From positions 62,001-126,000 of the forward strand of contig NZ_AJMM01000026.1 in assembly GCF_000259505.1 (NCBI RefSeq): a DNA stretch of 64,000 nucleotides, read 5' to 3'. Of the stretch, positions 6,296 to 14,814 are shown piece after piece (within the stretch, counting starts at the first letter, position 1; each line of letters opens with the position of its first letter). The stretch is from Streptococcus sp. SK643. Lineage in GTDB: Bacteria > Bacillota > Bacilli > Lactobacillales > Streptococcaceae. The notes under the pieces were generated by a model. That model was not told where the DNA came from. It did not search any database and saw nothing but the letters and a program-made list of their open reading frames with translations. A program made the position numbers and the translations under genes.

Positions 6296-7345
6296 TCAGT
6301 CCTTGTCTGCTTCATTTTCTTTTACGAGATCTTTTTGTGAATCCTTTTCAGAGAGTTTTTGATCGATATACTTGTTAATAGTTTCATAAAATTCCTTGGT
6401 CGAATCACTATCTAATTTTGTCGAATTATGGACTTGATTGACTTTCAATTGAACAGATTGAATACCGTAAGAGGCTTGTTTTTGGCGAATGTTTTCTAAT
6501 TCTTCTTCTGAAATCGGGTCACCAACAATTGTCAAGACCAATTCATTATCCCTTGACTTGTAGACTTGATTGATAACTGTGTGATTGGCAAACTCTTTTC
6601 CTACAAACTGTTTGATTCCTTCTTTTCGCGCTTGATCTATCGTCAGAGTGATTGCTGAATAGCTGGCTGGAAGAATCAATAATACAATCAAGGATATCAA
6701 CCCAATTCTCATTTTAATATTTAGCTCTTTAAATGAACTTAAGGGAGATTTTCTCATCAAAATTCTTGTTCCAACAATATTGATTAGCATGATAAAAACA
6801 CAGTTGATCAAGAAAAGATAGAGAGCTCCAAATAAAAATCGTACATTTCCATTAGCTAAACCGTAACCTGCAGTACAGATAGGTGGCATCAGAGCTGTTG
6901 CAATGGCTACTCCTGGCACGATATTGTTTGCTTCTTTTTTCCTTGAACCAATGACGCCTGCTATCCCACCAGCAATAGCAATGAGAACATCCCAAATGGT
7001 CGGAGAGGTTCGTGCAATCAATTCGCTACTTGCATAAGATAAGGGAGAAATCCAGAAATACAGAGTCGAGATAAGCAAACTGACAAATACTTGAGTGAAT
7101 AAAACTTTTAGAGATTGTTTGATTAAACGTGTATCAAAAATAGCTAAACCAAATCCGAGTCCAACAATCGGTGTCATAAGAGGAGAAATCAGCATGGCTC
7201 CAATAATGACAGCTGTTGAATTCATATTTAGACCGATAGAGGCAATAAAAATCGCACACATCAAAATCACTGTATCTCTTAATCGAACATGAAGATCATC
7301 ATATAATTTCTCACGGAATTCACGTGTTGAATAGTTTCCGGTCAT
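6296..7345 (-). CDS. DUF389 family membrane protein (TIGR00341-like)
   Basis: The 349-aa protein has six or more membrane segments in its first 230 residues, with the family-typical stretch STAVIIGAMLISPLMTPIVG, then GVAIATALMPPICTAGYGLA. A soluble C-terminal half ends in a charged tail. The family is widespread in bacteria and has no settled function. RBS AAAAGGAG lies 7 nt before the ATG. It appears to be a single-gene unit between thrS (convergent) and the two-component system remnant. Confidence 0.85.
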   Translation of the reverse strand: MTGNYSTREFREKLYDDLHVRLRDTVILMCAIFIASIGLNMNSTAVIIGAMLISPLMTPIVGLGFGLAIFDTRLIKQSLKVLFTQVFVSLLISTLYFWISPLSYASSELIARTSPTIWDVLIAIAGGIAGVIGSRKKEANNIVPGVAIATALMPPICTAGYGLANGNVRFLFGALYLFLINCVFIMLINIVGTRILMRKSPLSSFKELNIKMRIGLISLIVLLILPASYSAITLTIDQARKEGIKQFVGKEFANHTVINQVYKSRDNELVLTIVGDPISEEELENIRQKQASYGIQSVQLKVNQVHNSTKLDSDSTKEFYETINKYIDQKLSEKDSQKDLVKENEADKD

Positions 7346-7487
7346 TGGTTACTCCTTTTATTTCATATAATCTTGTTTCTGCATGGATGATGGTAGAGAG
7401 ACTTCTGTCCAATCTTACATATTTTTCTTCTCACCTGTTATTCTTTTGAAAATTATCCTTTAAGTATCCGTCAGTCCATCCTTAATA

Positions 7488-7775
7488 TTATATCAAAAAT
7501 TTTACATTCTTTCTCTGGCGAAATCTATCAATTGAACATATAGAGAAAGTTATCGTCAACCTCATGGTATCATCGACTACTTCAATAACCTCTAGAACCA
7601 AACTAAGCGTATGATAAGCAAAGGCCAAATGGAGAAAAGCGAAAATTACAGGAAGGAAGCAAACTGTTAAGATTTGCTTGTTAATGGTTTGCTTAATCTG
7701 CTTTTGATCTAGACCTACCTTTTCGTTCGTGGTCTTCACATCCCTCAGAGATTTGTTTATAGTAGATAAAATAAT
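7488..7775 (-). pseudogene. C-terminal remnant of a BceB-like ABC transporter permease
   Basis: The open frame (about 96 codons, with no ATG and no ribosome binding site) reads DVKTTNEKVGLDQKQIKQT, then NKQILTVCFLPVIFAFLHLA and AYHTLSLVLEVIEVVDD. This looks like the C-terminal region of FtsX-fold permeases of BceAB/VraFG type. The end (SIDRFRQRKNVKFLI) departs from the expected last membrane helix, pointing to a frameshift. It lies just behind a BceRS-like sensor and regulator, whose natural partner is such a permease. The rest of the permease and its ATPase are gone. Confidence 0.65.
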
Positions 7776-7798
7776 TTACTCGGATAAACAGTTAAAGA

Positions 7799-7828
7799 TA
7801 AAAAAGCCCAGTTGTCTTATCCTGGGCT
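7799..7828 (-). terminator. Terminator of the two-component system
   Basis: The minus strand reads GCCCAG...CTGGGC followed by TTTTTTA, 15 nt behind the kinase stop codon. Confidence 0.8.
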
Positions 7829-7842
7829 CTTATCTATTATGC

Positions 7843-8817
7843 TCACTCAATTATCAGATTCATATCGGAAAACTGAATCCGCACTATCGTTCCTTTTCCT
7901 ACCTCAGACTCGATACGAATCTGGTGACCCAGTTCTTCAGAAATTTTCTTGGATAGGTAAAGGCCAAGTCCAGAGGACTGCTGGGTTAGGCGTCCATTAT
8001 ATCCTGAAAATCCACGTTCAAAGACTCGGAGGACATCACTATTTTTTATCCCAATTCCTGTATCCTTGATACAAAGCTCTTGCCCTTCCATATAAATCTC
8101 CAGACCACCTTCCTTGGTGTACTTGAGACTGTTTGAGATGATTTGCTCAATAACCACTCGTAACCACTTTTTATCCGTCACGATTTCTTTATCAAGGTCA
8201 TGTAGATTGACATTTAAGCCTTTTTGAATAAAGAAAAGAGCGTATTTACGAATTATTTCCTTGACAAGGTCCTCAATTTGAACCTGCTTTAAGACCAAAT
8301 CATCATGAAAACTTTCTAAGCGCAGGTACTGTAAAACTAGATTGGTATAGGAGTCGATCTTGAAAATTTCCTGTTCTAACTGCTGCTTCAGTTGGCGGTC
8401 AGCTACTTCTGTAACTAACAATTGACTGGCTGCAATGGGGGTCTTAATCTGATGGACCCACAAGGTGTAGTAATCCAGCAAATCCGTCAGTTTTCTTTCA
8501 GAATCTGACCTCTGCTGATAAAGTTCCATCTCACTCGCTTCTAATTTCTCAGCCAAGGCTATTTCCAAAGGAGCCTGAACTTCCCTCTCCCCATAGAGAA
8601 TTTCCTGACGATAGACCTGCATTTCCACCAATATGTCCCAAGTGAAAAATAAGATGGTTACAAAGCAACACAGCAGGAAAAAGTAGAGAAAGTAAATTCC
8701 CAAACTGGCAAATAAAAACTGAAAGAGTAAGACCAGAAATGTCAAGGTAAGCAGATAGATAAAAAGACGACTACGGGAGCGCAGATAGGCTAGAAAAAAT
8801 GGTTTCCAATCAAGCAT
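7843..8817 (-). CDS. BceS-type intramembrane-sensing histidine kinase (TCS01-like)
   Basis: The 324-aa kinase has two N-terminal membrane helices (residues about 17-60) with almost no extracellular loop. A DHp domain follows with the phospho-acceptor motif WVHQIKTPIAA (near residue 145), then N box IISNSLKYTKEGG, G1 IKDTGIGI and G2 SSGLGLYLSKKI. This layout is typical of kinases that sense peptide antibiotics through a partner ABC transporter. The gene overlaps the regulator by 8 nt. I believe it corresponds to pneumococcal TCS01 (HK01), from memory. Confidence 0.88.
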   Translation of the reverse strand: MLDWKPFFLAYLRSRSRLFIYLLTLTFLVLLFQFLFASLGIYFLYFFLLCCFVTILFFTWDILVEMQVYRQEILYGEREVQAPLEIALAEKLEASEMELYQQRSDSERKLTDLLDYYTLWVHQIKTPIAASQLLVTEVADRQLKQQLEQEIFKIDSYTNLVLQYLRLESFHDDLVLKQVQIEDLVKEIIRKYALFFIQKGLNVNLHDLDKEIVTDKKWLRVVIEQIISNSLKYTKEGGLEIYMEGQELCIKDTGIGIKNSDVLRVFERGFSGYNGRLTQQSSGLGLYLSKKISEELGHQIRIESEVGKGTIVRIQFSDMNLIIE

Positions 8818-9487
8818 GCTTTAATCCGTACCCTATCCCTTTCTTGGTCTCGATAAATCCTACCAAGCCCTGCTCTTCCAACTTTTTACGCAATCGAGCC
8901 ACATTAACAGAAAGGGTATTGTCATCAATGAAAAAGTCACTGTTCCAAAGTTCCCGCATCAGGTCGTCACGCGCTACGATATTACCCGCATGCTCAAACA
9001 AAACGCGTAAAATCTGGAATTCATTCTTAGTCAAATTCAAGACTTGACCTTGATAATGTACATCCATGGATTTGGTATTGAGGATAACACCGGCATACTC
9101 TAGTAAACTCTCGTCACGCCCAAACTCATAGGAACGGCGCAGCAAGCCCTGAACCTTGGCCAAAAGGACCTGCTGGTCAAAAGGCTTGGTCACAAAGTCA
9201 TCCGCCCCCATATTGATTGCCATGACAATATCCATAGCCTGGTCTCTCGAAGACAGAAACATGATAGGCACCTTGGAAATCTTGCGGATTTCCTGACACC
9301 AGTGATAGCCATTAAACAAAGGCAGTCCAATATCCATGAGGACCAGATGAGGCTCCGACTGAACAAATAGACTCAAAACCTCCATAAAGTCTTCTACAAG
9401 AACCACTTCAAATCCCCATTCAGAGAGCAATTTCCCGACCTGTTGCCGAATAACCTGATCATCTTCTACTAATAAAATCTTGTGCAT
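8810..9487 (-). CDS. OmpR/PhoB-type response regulator (TCS01-like)
   Basis: The 225-aa protein has a receiver domain (VEDDQVIRQQ, phospho-acceptor Asp in LVLMDIGLPLFNGY, Lys in DFVTKPFDQQ) and a winged-helix C-terminus (LTKNEFQILRVLFEHAG, NTLSVNVARLRKKLEE). It is translated first in the operon from AAAGGAG 6 nt before the ATG, and is coupled to the kinase by overlap. Target genes of such regulators are usually the adjacent transporter, here lost. Confidence 0.92.
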   Translation of the reverse strand: MHKILLVEDDQVIRQQVGKLLSEWGFEVVLVEDFMEVLSLFVQSEPHLVLMDIGLPLFNGYHWCQEIRKISKVPIMFLSSRDQAMDIVMAINMGADDFVTKPFDQQVLLAKVQGLLRRSYEFGRDESLLEYAGVILNTKSMDVHYQGQVLNLTKNEFQILRVLFEHAGNIVARDDLMRELWNSDFFIDDNTLSVNVARLRKKLEEQGLVGFIETKKGIGYGLKHA

Positions 9488-9825
9488 CTGATTCTCCTTT
9501 GCTAATTTTAGGAGTCTTAAATCCTTTAGTATAAATAGAGGGCTTAGTATCTAATACTTTTTTGACATTTCCTTGTCACAACAGCTCAAAAACAGATAGT
9601 GAATAACCCCATTGATATCATACCTTATTTTTAGACATAGTGCCAGCACTACCCTTTTATTTTTAATTTTTTCAACCTTCATTTCAGTTCTTTTATCCAT
9701 CCCCTTAACCAAAATTTATATCTATTCTTCCAAACCTTGAGTGTAGTTAAAACGACACTCTATACTCTTCTAACATTGAAAAGCTCCTTATCGAGTGGTA
9801 TCCGTAAAAAGTTCTAGCTTTCAGA
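9488..9825. other. Noncoding stretch upstream of the response regulator
   Basis: This 338-nt AT-rich region lies between divergent units. I see no open frame with a ribosome binding site. The promoter of the regulator/kinase operon should lie in its left part. TTTTGACATTTCCTTGTCA at about 9569-9587 holds a TGACA/TGTCA inverted pair that could be a regulator site, but this is weak. Confidence 0.3.
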
Positions 9826-9883
9826 TTGACAATCTGAAAAAGATTTGTTAAGATATGAATGAACAATATTTAATATTCATTCA
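9826..9883 (+). promoter_or_regulatory. Promoter and palindromic operator of the TetR gene
   Basis: TTGACA (9826-9831), 17 nt, TAAGAT (9849-9854) form the promoter. Directly downstream lies a 28-bp palindrome (9856-9883) with arms TGAATGAA and TTCATTCA. The same arms occur before the next gene (10497-10523), which suggests autoregulation and coregulation by the TetR protein. Confidence 0.75.
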
Positions 9884-9901
9884 GAAAAGAGGTGAATCAA
9901 A

Positions 9902-10465
9902 TTGGACAAAAAACAGACTTTGAAATCCGCAGCTTATGAAGTTTTTTCAAAAAAAGGATACAAGGCGACAGGAATTTCAGAAATTGCTAGACAAGCTCAT
10001 ATGGCAGTCGGATCTTTTTATAACTATTACGAAAGTAAAGAAGCTATTTTTTTAGATATCTATATTGATGAAAACAACCGTGTTCGCCAAACTATTATCG
10101 AAGAACTGGATTGGGAAATTGATATGATTGATCTTATTAGTCAACTCTTTGCTCAATCCAGAGCACTCGTTTCCTCCAATAAAATCCTTGCAGAATGGTA
10201 CAATCCTGCCATAGCAGATGAGTTGCATAGCTACTATTCCTCAGAAGAAGGAAAAGTCACGAATCCATTTCATCAATTTCTCGTGAAAACCTTTACTCAT
10301 CGTTTGCAGGCTGAAGGCCATTCTCCAGAAAAAATTCAAGATATTTTACAAGTTTACAACCTATTTTACTACATGGATATGCATATCACAGAAAATGATT
10401 TTCCAGATATTAGCAAAACTGTAGAAATACTAGCAACCAACTTCATTAAAGGAATACTGAAATAA
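9902..10465 (+). CDS. TetR/AcrR family transcriptional regulator
   Basis: The 187-aa protein starts with a TetR helix-turn-helix (AAYEVFSKKGYKATGISEIAR and VGSFYNYYESKEAIF, residues 8-50), followed by an all-helical ligand and dimer domain. The start is TTG at 9902, 7-8 nt behind AGAGGTG; no ATG fits. The matching palindromes before this gene and before the downstream flavoprotein gene make it the likely repressor of both. The inducer is unknown. Confidence 0.9.
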   Translation: MDKKQTLKSAAYEVFSKKGYKATGISEIARQAHMAVGSFYNYYESKEAIFLDIYIDENNRVRQTIIEELDWEIDMIDLISQLFAQSRALVSSNKILAEWYNPAIADELHSYYSSEEGKVTNPFHQFLVKTFTHRLQAEGHSPEKIQDILQVYNLFYYMDMHITENDFPDISKTVEILATNFIKGILK

Positions 10466-10496
10466 AGAAATCTTTTCTTTATTTTTTGGAAATTAT

Positions 10497-10523
10497 TGAA
10501 TGAAAAAAAATATTATTCATTCA
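10497..10523 (+). promoter_or_regulatory. Second TetR operator
   Basis: This 27-bp palindrome has arms TGAATGAA and TTCATTCA, the same arms as 9856-9883, about 30 nt before the start codon of the downstream gene. Confidence 0.7.
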
Positions 10524-10553
10524 TAGAAAATTACTACACTATAGGAGTTAAAA

Positions 10554-11330
10554 ATGAAACGAGGGAAAAAAATGTTCATAATTATTCTAACTACACTTGG
10601 AGTGCTCGGCTTTATATCTTGGGGAATCATTACCTATCTTGGACGAAGTCAAACTTTATCGATAAAATCCATTGAAAATCCCAGCGGAGATTTGTATTTA
10701 GTTCACATCACAAAACCAAAAAATCAAATATGGAAAGCTGGCTCCTATGCTCAGTTTAAGCTTCCTGACAGCTCGTTTGGTCCAGACAAAAGTCCAGTAA
10801 AGGAGGATCAGGCTAGCCGATGGCTAACCCTTGCTTCCACTCCTGATGAGGATGAAATTCTTATTGTAACCCATAATAGTGGTAGCGTGTTTAAGGAAAC
10901 CTTAACACATTTACCAGCTGGTAGTAAAATTGAGATGAGTTGGCTGGAGTCATCTTTATCTGTTAAAGACAATGACCAAGCACTGGTTTGTTTTGCCTCT
11001 GATGTCGGTATTTCTACTCTACGTCCAGTTGTGAAAGAGTGGGCTGGTAAGCGCTCTATCATTCTTAATCATTTAGACAAAGGAGTAAACAATTTTGATA
11101 ATGAGTTAAAAGAGCTTAGTAAGAATAATCCGAATCTAACTTATAAAACTAGCGAAACCTTTTCTCAAAGCCAAACATTTTTAAAAAATGCGGTTGTGAA
11201 ATACGGTAACCAAGCTATTTATCTCTTAACCGGCCAACCTGATGATATAAATGAGATGAAAAATTTCTTAAAAGAGAATGGGATTGACGACAAACAGATA
11301 CAAACAAGTATGTTTAGAGGTTTGAAATAA
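10554..11330 (+). CDS. Membrane-anchored ferredoxin-NADP reductase-like flavoprotein
   Basis: The 258-aa protein has one N-terminal membrane helix (residues 7-27, FIIILTTLGVLGFISWGIIT). It continues into a fold like ferredoxin-NADP+ reductases: an FAD-binding beta-barrel with RWLTLASTP (an RxxT/S-type flavin motif), HNSGSVFKETL, and a nucleotide-binding half beginning ALVCFASDVGISTLRPVVKE. Whether the domain faces out or in is unclear. RBS AGGAG is 6 nt before the ATG. It probably forms one regulon with the TetR gene. A redox or detoxification role is inference. Confidence 0.7.
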   Translation: MKRGKKMFIIILTTLGVLGFISWGIITYLGRSQTLSIKSIENPSGDLYLVHITKPKNQIWKAGSYAQFKLPDSSFGPDKSPVKEDQASRWLTLASTPDEDEILIVTHNSGSVFKETLTHLPAGSKIEMSWLESSLSVKDNDQALVCFASDVGISTLRPVVKEWAGKRSIILNHLDKGVNNFDNELKELSKNNPNLTYKTSETFSQSQTFLKNAVVKYGNQAIYLLTGQPDDINEMKNFLKENGIDDKQIQTSMFRGLK

Positions 11331-11453
11331 AAGCAAACTGTCTTCTATGTGTCTGAATCATACCATTATAGGTCGGTATGTAGAGAGCTCGTACAAACCA
11401 ACTAGTAAATTCTATGTGATTGTGATAAGATAAATAAAAAGAAAGGAGTTCTT

Positions 11454-12527
11454 ATGGCCAATATTTTTGATTATCTGAAAGATGTCGCACACGATTCCTT
11501 TTACGACCTTACCTTAAATGAATTAGATATTCTCGCTTTAACTGAACTAACCTACCTCTCCTTTGACAATCTGGTCTCAACAACTCCTCAGCGACTTTTA
11601 GACCTGGCACCTCAGGTTCCAAGAGAATCTAACATGTTGACCAATAAAAATCGCCTCCAATTATTAGATGAATTAGCTCAACATAAACGTTTCAAAAATT
11701 GCAAACTCTCTCACTTCATCAATGATATCGATCCTGAATTACAAAAGCAATTTGCTGCTATGACCTACCAGACTGATCTCGATACTTATCTGATTGTTTT
11801 TCGAGGTACAGATGATAGTATTATTGGTTGGAAGGAAGATTTCCATATGACTTATATGAAGGAAATCCCAGCTCAAAAGCATGCTCTTCACTATTTAAAG
11901 AACTTTTTTGCCCACCATCCAAACAAAAAAGTCATCCTAGCTGGGCATTCCAAGGGAGGAAATCTAGCCATCTTTGCTGCTAGTCACATTGAGCAAGGTT
12001 TGCAAAATCAGATCACAGCAGTTTATACCTTTGATGCGCCTGGCCTCCATAGAGAACTGACACAAACTGAGGTCTATCAAAGGATAATGGATAGAACTAA
12101 GGTCTTCATCCCACAAGGTTCCATTATTGGTATGATGCTGGAAATTCCTGACCACCAAATCATCGTTCAAAGCACTGCCTTGGGTGGTATCGCCCAGCAT
12201 GACACCTTTAGTTGGCAGATTGAGGACAAACATTTTGTCCAAGTAGACGAAACTAATAGTGATAGCCAACAGGTGGATACAACTTTCAAGGAGTGGGTGG
12301 CCACAGTCCCTGACAAGGAACTTCAGCTTTACTTCGACCTCTTTTTTGGAACCATTTTAGAAGCAGGAATTACTTCGATTAATGATCTGTCCTCCTTCAA
12401 AGGGATAGAACACATCCACCAACTATTTCTCCAAATCCAAGCACTCTCACCAGAAGAAAGGGAAATCATGGGTCGTCTGACCCAGCTCTTGATTGATACC
12501 CGTTACCAAGTCTGGAAAAATAGATAA
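11454..12527 (+). CDS. DUF2974 (Mbeg1-like) alpha/beta hydrolase family protein
   Basis: The 357-aa protein begins MANIFDYLKDVAHDSFYDL, typical of streptococcal Mbeg1-like proteins. A lipase-type nucleophile elbow AGHSKGGNLAIFAA (near residue 165) and a preceding strand YLIVFRGTDDSIIGWKEDF follow. No signal peptide or membrane helix is seen, so it is cytoplasmic. Substrate is unknown. AAAGGAG lies 5-6 nt before the ATG; a strong terminator follows. Confidence 0.8.
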   Translation: MANIFDYLKDVAHDSFYDLTLNELDILALTELTYLSFDNLVSTTPQRLLDLAPQVPRESNMLTNKNRLQLLDELAQHKRFKNCKLSHFINDIDPELQKQFAAMTYQTDLDTYLIVFRGTDDSIIGWKEDFHMTYMKEIPAQKHALHYLKNFFAHHPNKKVILAGHSKGGNLAIFAASHIEQGLQNQITAVYTFDAPGLHRELTQTEVYQRIMDRTKVFIPQGSIIGMMLEIPDHQIIVQSTALGGIAQHDTFSWQIEDKHFVQVDETNSDSQQVDTTFKEWVATVPDKELQLYFDLFFGTILEAGITSINDLSSFKGIEHIHQLFLQIQALSPEEREIMGRLTQLLIDTRYQVWKNR

Positions 12528-12570
12528 AAAGCTTATGAAAAGGTTTTTGCCTTTTTATAAGCTTTTTTGT
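12526..12570. terminator. Bidirectional terminator
   Basis: AAAAAGCTTATGAAAAGG and CCTTTTTATAAGCTTTTTTG pair over about 15 bp between the convergent DUF2974 and Rrf2 genes. Confidence 0.85.
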
Positions 12571-12583
12571 TTTAAAGAAGAAT

Positions 12584-13021
12584 TCAATCCTTCATTTGAC
12601 TCTCTGCATCAGCCACGACTTGTTCTAGACTAGTCTGACTAAGTTCAGCCTCCATAGCCAGCTGAATTCTCTCCAATTTTTGATCCAAAACATCATGAAT
12701 ATGAGCTCCAACTGGGCAATTTGGATTTGGATTGTCATGAAAACTGAAGAGTTGACCAGTCTTTCCAAGACACTCAACCGCTTGATAAACATCCAACAGA
12801 CTAATGTCTTTTAAATCTTTAACAATCTCTGTGCCTCCTGTTCCACGCGCTACTGAAATCAAATCAGCATTCTTCAACTGAGACAAAGTTTTTCTTATAA
12901 TAACAGGATTTACTCCTACACTACTCGCTAAAAAATCACTGGTTACCTTGCTTTCTTTTCTCTTAAGAGCGATGATGATCAACATATGAGTTGCAATCGT
13001 AAATCGACTTGGTATTTGCAT
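12584..13021 (-). CDS. Rrf2 family transcriptional regulator
   Basis: The 145-aa protein has an Rrf2 winged helix (residues 1-80: MQIPSRFTIATHMLIIIALK, VGVNPVIIRKTLSQLKNADLI, ARGTGG wing). Only one cysteine lies in the cluster-binding region (NPNCPVG), so it is unlikely to bind an Fe-S cluster like IscR or NsrR. It resembles YwnA-type members. Monocistronic. Target unknown. Confidence 0.85.
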   Translation of the reverse strand: MQIPSRFTIATHMLIIIALKRKESKVTSDFLASSVGVNPVIIRKTLSQLKNADLISVARGTGGTEIVKDLKDISLLDVYQAVECLGKTGQLFSFHDNPNPNCPVGAHIHDVLDQKLERIQLAMEAELSQTSLEQVVADAESQMKD

Positions 13022-13098
13022 GTTCTTCTCCTTTTCATAAGATAAAATCTACCATTCCACTTCCATTATTATACCCTTTTTAGATGTAATCTCAATCG

Positions 13099-13932
13099 TT
13101 ACTTCTCTAGCCAAGAATTAAGCTCCTTGTCATAGCCATATCTTTCCGCAAGTTGGGTCAGTAATTCTTGATTATGAGTATGGTGAATACCATTGACCAA
13201 ACTTTCGTAGTAAACTTCAAAATAGGGAAGTTTCAAATCCTTTGCTAGCTGCAACTCTGCTTTCACATCATAATCCACACGACGGAAGTCCATATCAACC
13301 AAGCCCTGATTATCAAACTCTAAAATCATATATTGAGCCCGTAAATCTTTTCGTAACTGGGCATCTAAAAAGAAGGGTTGGCCAATTGACCCTGGATTTA
13401 GAATTAACTGACCTCCACTCCCATAACGAAGCAACTGCTGGTGAATATGCCCATACACAGCAATGTCACAGGAAGGATGCGTCACTAAGCGATCAAAATC
13501 CTCTTGTTTTCCAGTATGAATCAACTCTCTGCCCCAGTTTTTATCTGGAAGATGGTGCGTGATTCCCACCCTTAAATCCCCAAACTGACGATGAACTTGC
13601 ATGGGTTGATTGTGGAGTTCTTCTATTTCTTCAGGACTAATTTCTTCTAAAATATACTGACTATGGCGCAAAAGATAACGATGGCTTGGTCTAGTAACAT
13701 CTAATTCTTTACGAACACCATGCCACAAGCTATCTTCCCAATTTCCTAAAACCTTAGCAGTAATCGGTAATTCTGACAAAAGGTCTAGAATCTTTCTCCG
13801 ACCTGTACCTGGCATGAGAATATCTCCCAAAAGCCAGTATTCATCCACTCCTAGCTGCTGGGCATCTGCCAAAACAGACTCCAATGCAGTGGTATTTCCA
13901 TGAATATCAGAAAGAAGAGCAATTTTCGTCAT
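13099..13932 (-). CDS. Calcineurin-like metallophosphoesterase
   Basis: The 277-aa protein carries the phosphoesterase metal-binding motifs: LLSDIHGNTTALE (DxH), LLGDILMPG (GD), LGNWED (GNxE/H), GITHHLP, and GHIHQQLL (GHxH). Such proteins hydrolyse phosphodiesters or phosphomonoesters in the cytoplasm; substrate is unknown. The second ATG at 13932 sits 6 nt behind GAGGAG, while the first is only 0-1 nt away, so I chose the second. Confidence 0.85.
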   Translation of the reverse strand: MTKIALLSDIHGNTTALESVLADAQQLGVDEYWLLGDILMPGTGRRKILDLLSELPITAKVLGNWEDSLWHGVRKELDVTRPSHRYLLRHSQYILEEISPEEIEELHNQPMQVHRQFGDLRVGITHHLPDKNWGRELIHTGKQEDFDRLVTHPSCDIAVYGHIHQQLLRYGSGGQLILNPGSIGQPFFLDAQLRKDLRAQYMILEFDNQGLVDMDFRRVDYDVKAELQLAKDLKLPYFEVYYESLVNGIHHTHNQELLTQLAERYGYDKELNSWLEK

Positions 13933-14043
13933 ATCCATCTCCTCGTTTTTTCTCTTGCAATAAGTATAACATAAAAAGTCACAGCTAGAGAAATCTAGCT
14001 TTTTTTGATATACTAGATAAAGATATTAGACAAGAGGAAACGA

Positions 14044-14694
14044 ATGACCCCGAATAAAGAAGACTATCTAAAATGTATTTATGAAATTGGCATAGATTTG
14101 CATAAGATTACCAACAAGGAAATCGCTGCCCGCATGCAAGTTTCTCCACCTGCCGTAACAGAAATGATCAAACGAATGAAAAGTGAGAATCTTATCCTGA
14201 AAGACAAGGAACGCGGCTATCAATTAACCGAAATTGGACTCCAGTTGGTCTCTGAACTCTATCGCAAACACCGCTTGATTGAGGTCTTCCTAGTCCATCA
14301 TTTAGACTATACGAGTGACCAGATTCACGAGGAAGCTGAGGTTTTGGAGCATACAGTGTCAGATCTATTTGTAGAGAGACTGGATAAATTACTAGGCTTC
14401 CCCAAAACCTGCCCACATGGAGGAACCATCCCAGCCAAGGGAGAACTCTTGGTTGAAATCAATAACCTGCCACTAGCTGACATCAAGGAAGCTGGCGCCT
14501 ACCACCTGACTCGTGTGCACGATAGTTTTGACATTCTCAATTATTTGGATAAGCACTCACTTCACATCGGTGACCAGCTCCAAGTCAAACAGTTTGATGG
14601 TTTTAGTAATACCTTCACGATCCTCAGTAAAAACAAAGATTTACAAGTGAGCATGGAGATTGCTAAACAACTCTATGTTGAAAAAATTAACTAA
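14044..14694 (+). CDS. psaR: Manganese-dependent DtxR/MntR-family repressor PsaR
   Basis: PsaR represses the manganese importer psaBCA in pneumococci when Mn is plentiful. The 216-aa protein has the DtxR N-terminal winged helix (MTPNKEDYLKCIYEIG, MQVSPPAVTEMIKRM), a dimer and metal-binding domain with HRLIEVFLVHHL, EEAEVLEHTVS and CPHGG, and a C-terminal FeoA/SH3-like domain. Length matches the family. RBS AGAGGA. A stem AGCTAG/CTAGCT with seven T at 13983-14007 lies just upstream, possibly stopping upstream read-through. Confidence 0.92.
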   Translation: MTPNKEDYLKCIYEIGIDLHKITNKEIAARMQVSPPAVTEMIKRMKSENLILKDKERGYQLTEIGLQLVSELYRKHRLIEVFLVHHLDYTSDQIHEEAEVLEHTVSDLFVERLDKLLGFPKTCPHGGTIPAKGELLVEINNLPLADIKEAGAYHLTRVHDSFDILNYLDKHSLHIGDQLQVKQFDGFSNTFTILSKNKDLQVSMEIAKQLYVEKIN

Positions 14695-14712
14695 TTTCTC
14701 AAGTACCCCAAC

Positions 14713-14742
14713 CACCCCTGAAAATTTTATTTTCAGGGGTTT
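14713..14742 (+). terminator. psaR terminator
   Basis: ACCCCTGAAAAT and ATTTTCAGGGGTTTATTTC form a strong stem with a T-rich tail, 20 nt behind the psaR stop. Confidence 0.8.
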
Positions 14743-14753
14743 ATTTCTATCAT

Positions 14754-14782
14754 TTGATTTTACTTTCATTTAGTTGTATAAT
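14754..14782 (+). promoter_or_regulatory. pnuC promoter
   Basis: TTGATT, 17 nt and TATAAT lie about 30 nt before the pnuC start. The leader is too short for a riboswitch. Confidence 0.65.
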
Positions 14783-14814
14783 ATTTTTTAAAAAAAAGAA
14801 AGATATTTTAATAT

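Noticed and set aside
7488-7739. Treating the permease fragment as a functional 83-aa protein
   Set aside because: Start would be GTG without RBS inside an open frame that continues upstream, and the C-terminus is scrambled.
9488-9825. Possible gene remnant or small RNA upstream of the response regulator
   Set aside because: No open frame, no strong hairpin and no terminator were found; ordinary intergenic DNA.
13983-14007. Hairpin with T-run before psaR as an attenuator or riboswitch
   Set aside because: The stem is only 6 bp and lies upstream of any likely start site; more simply a terminator for stray upstream transcription.
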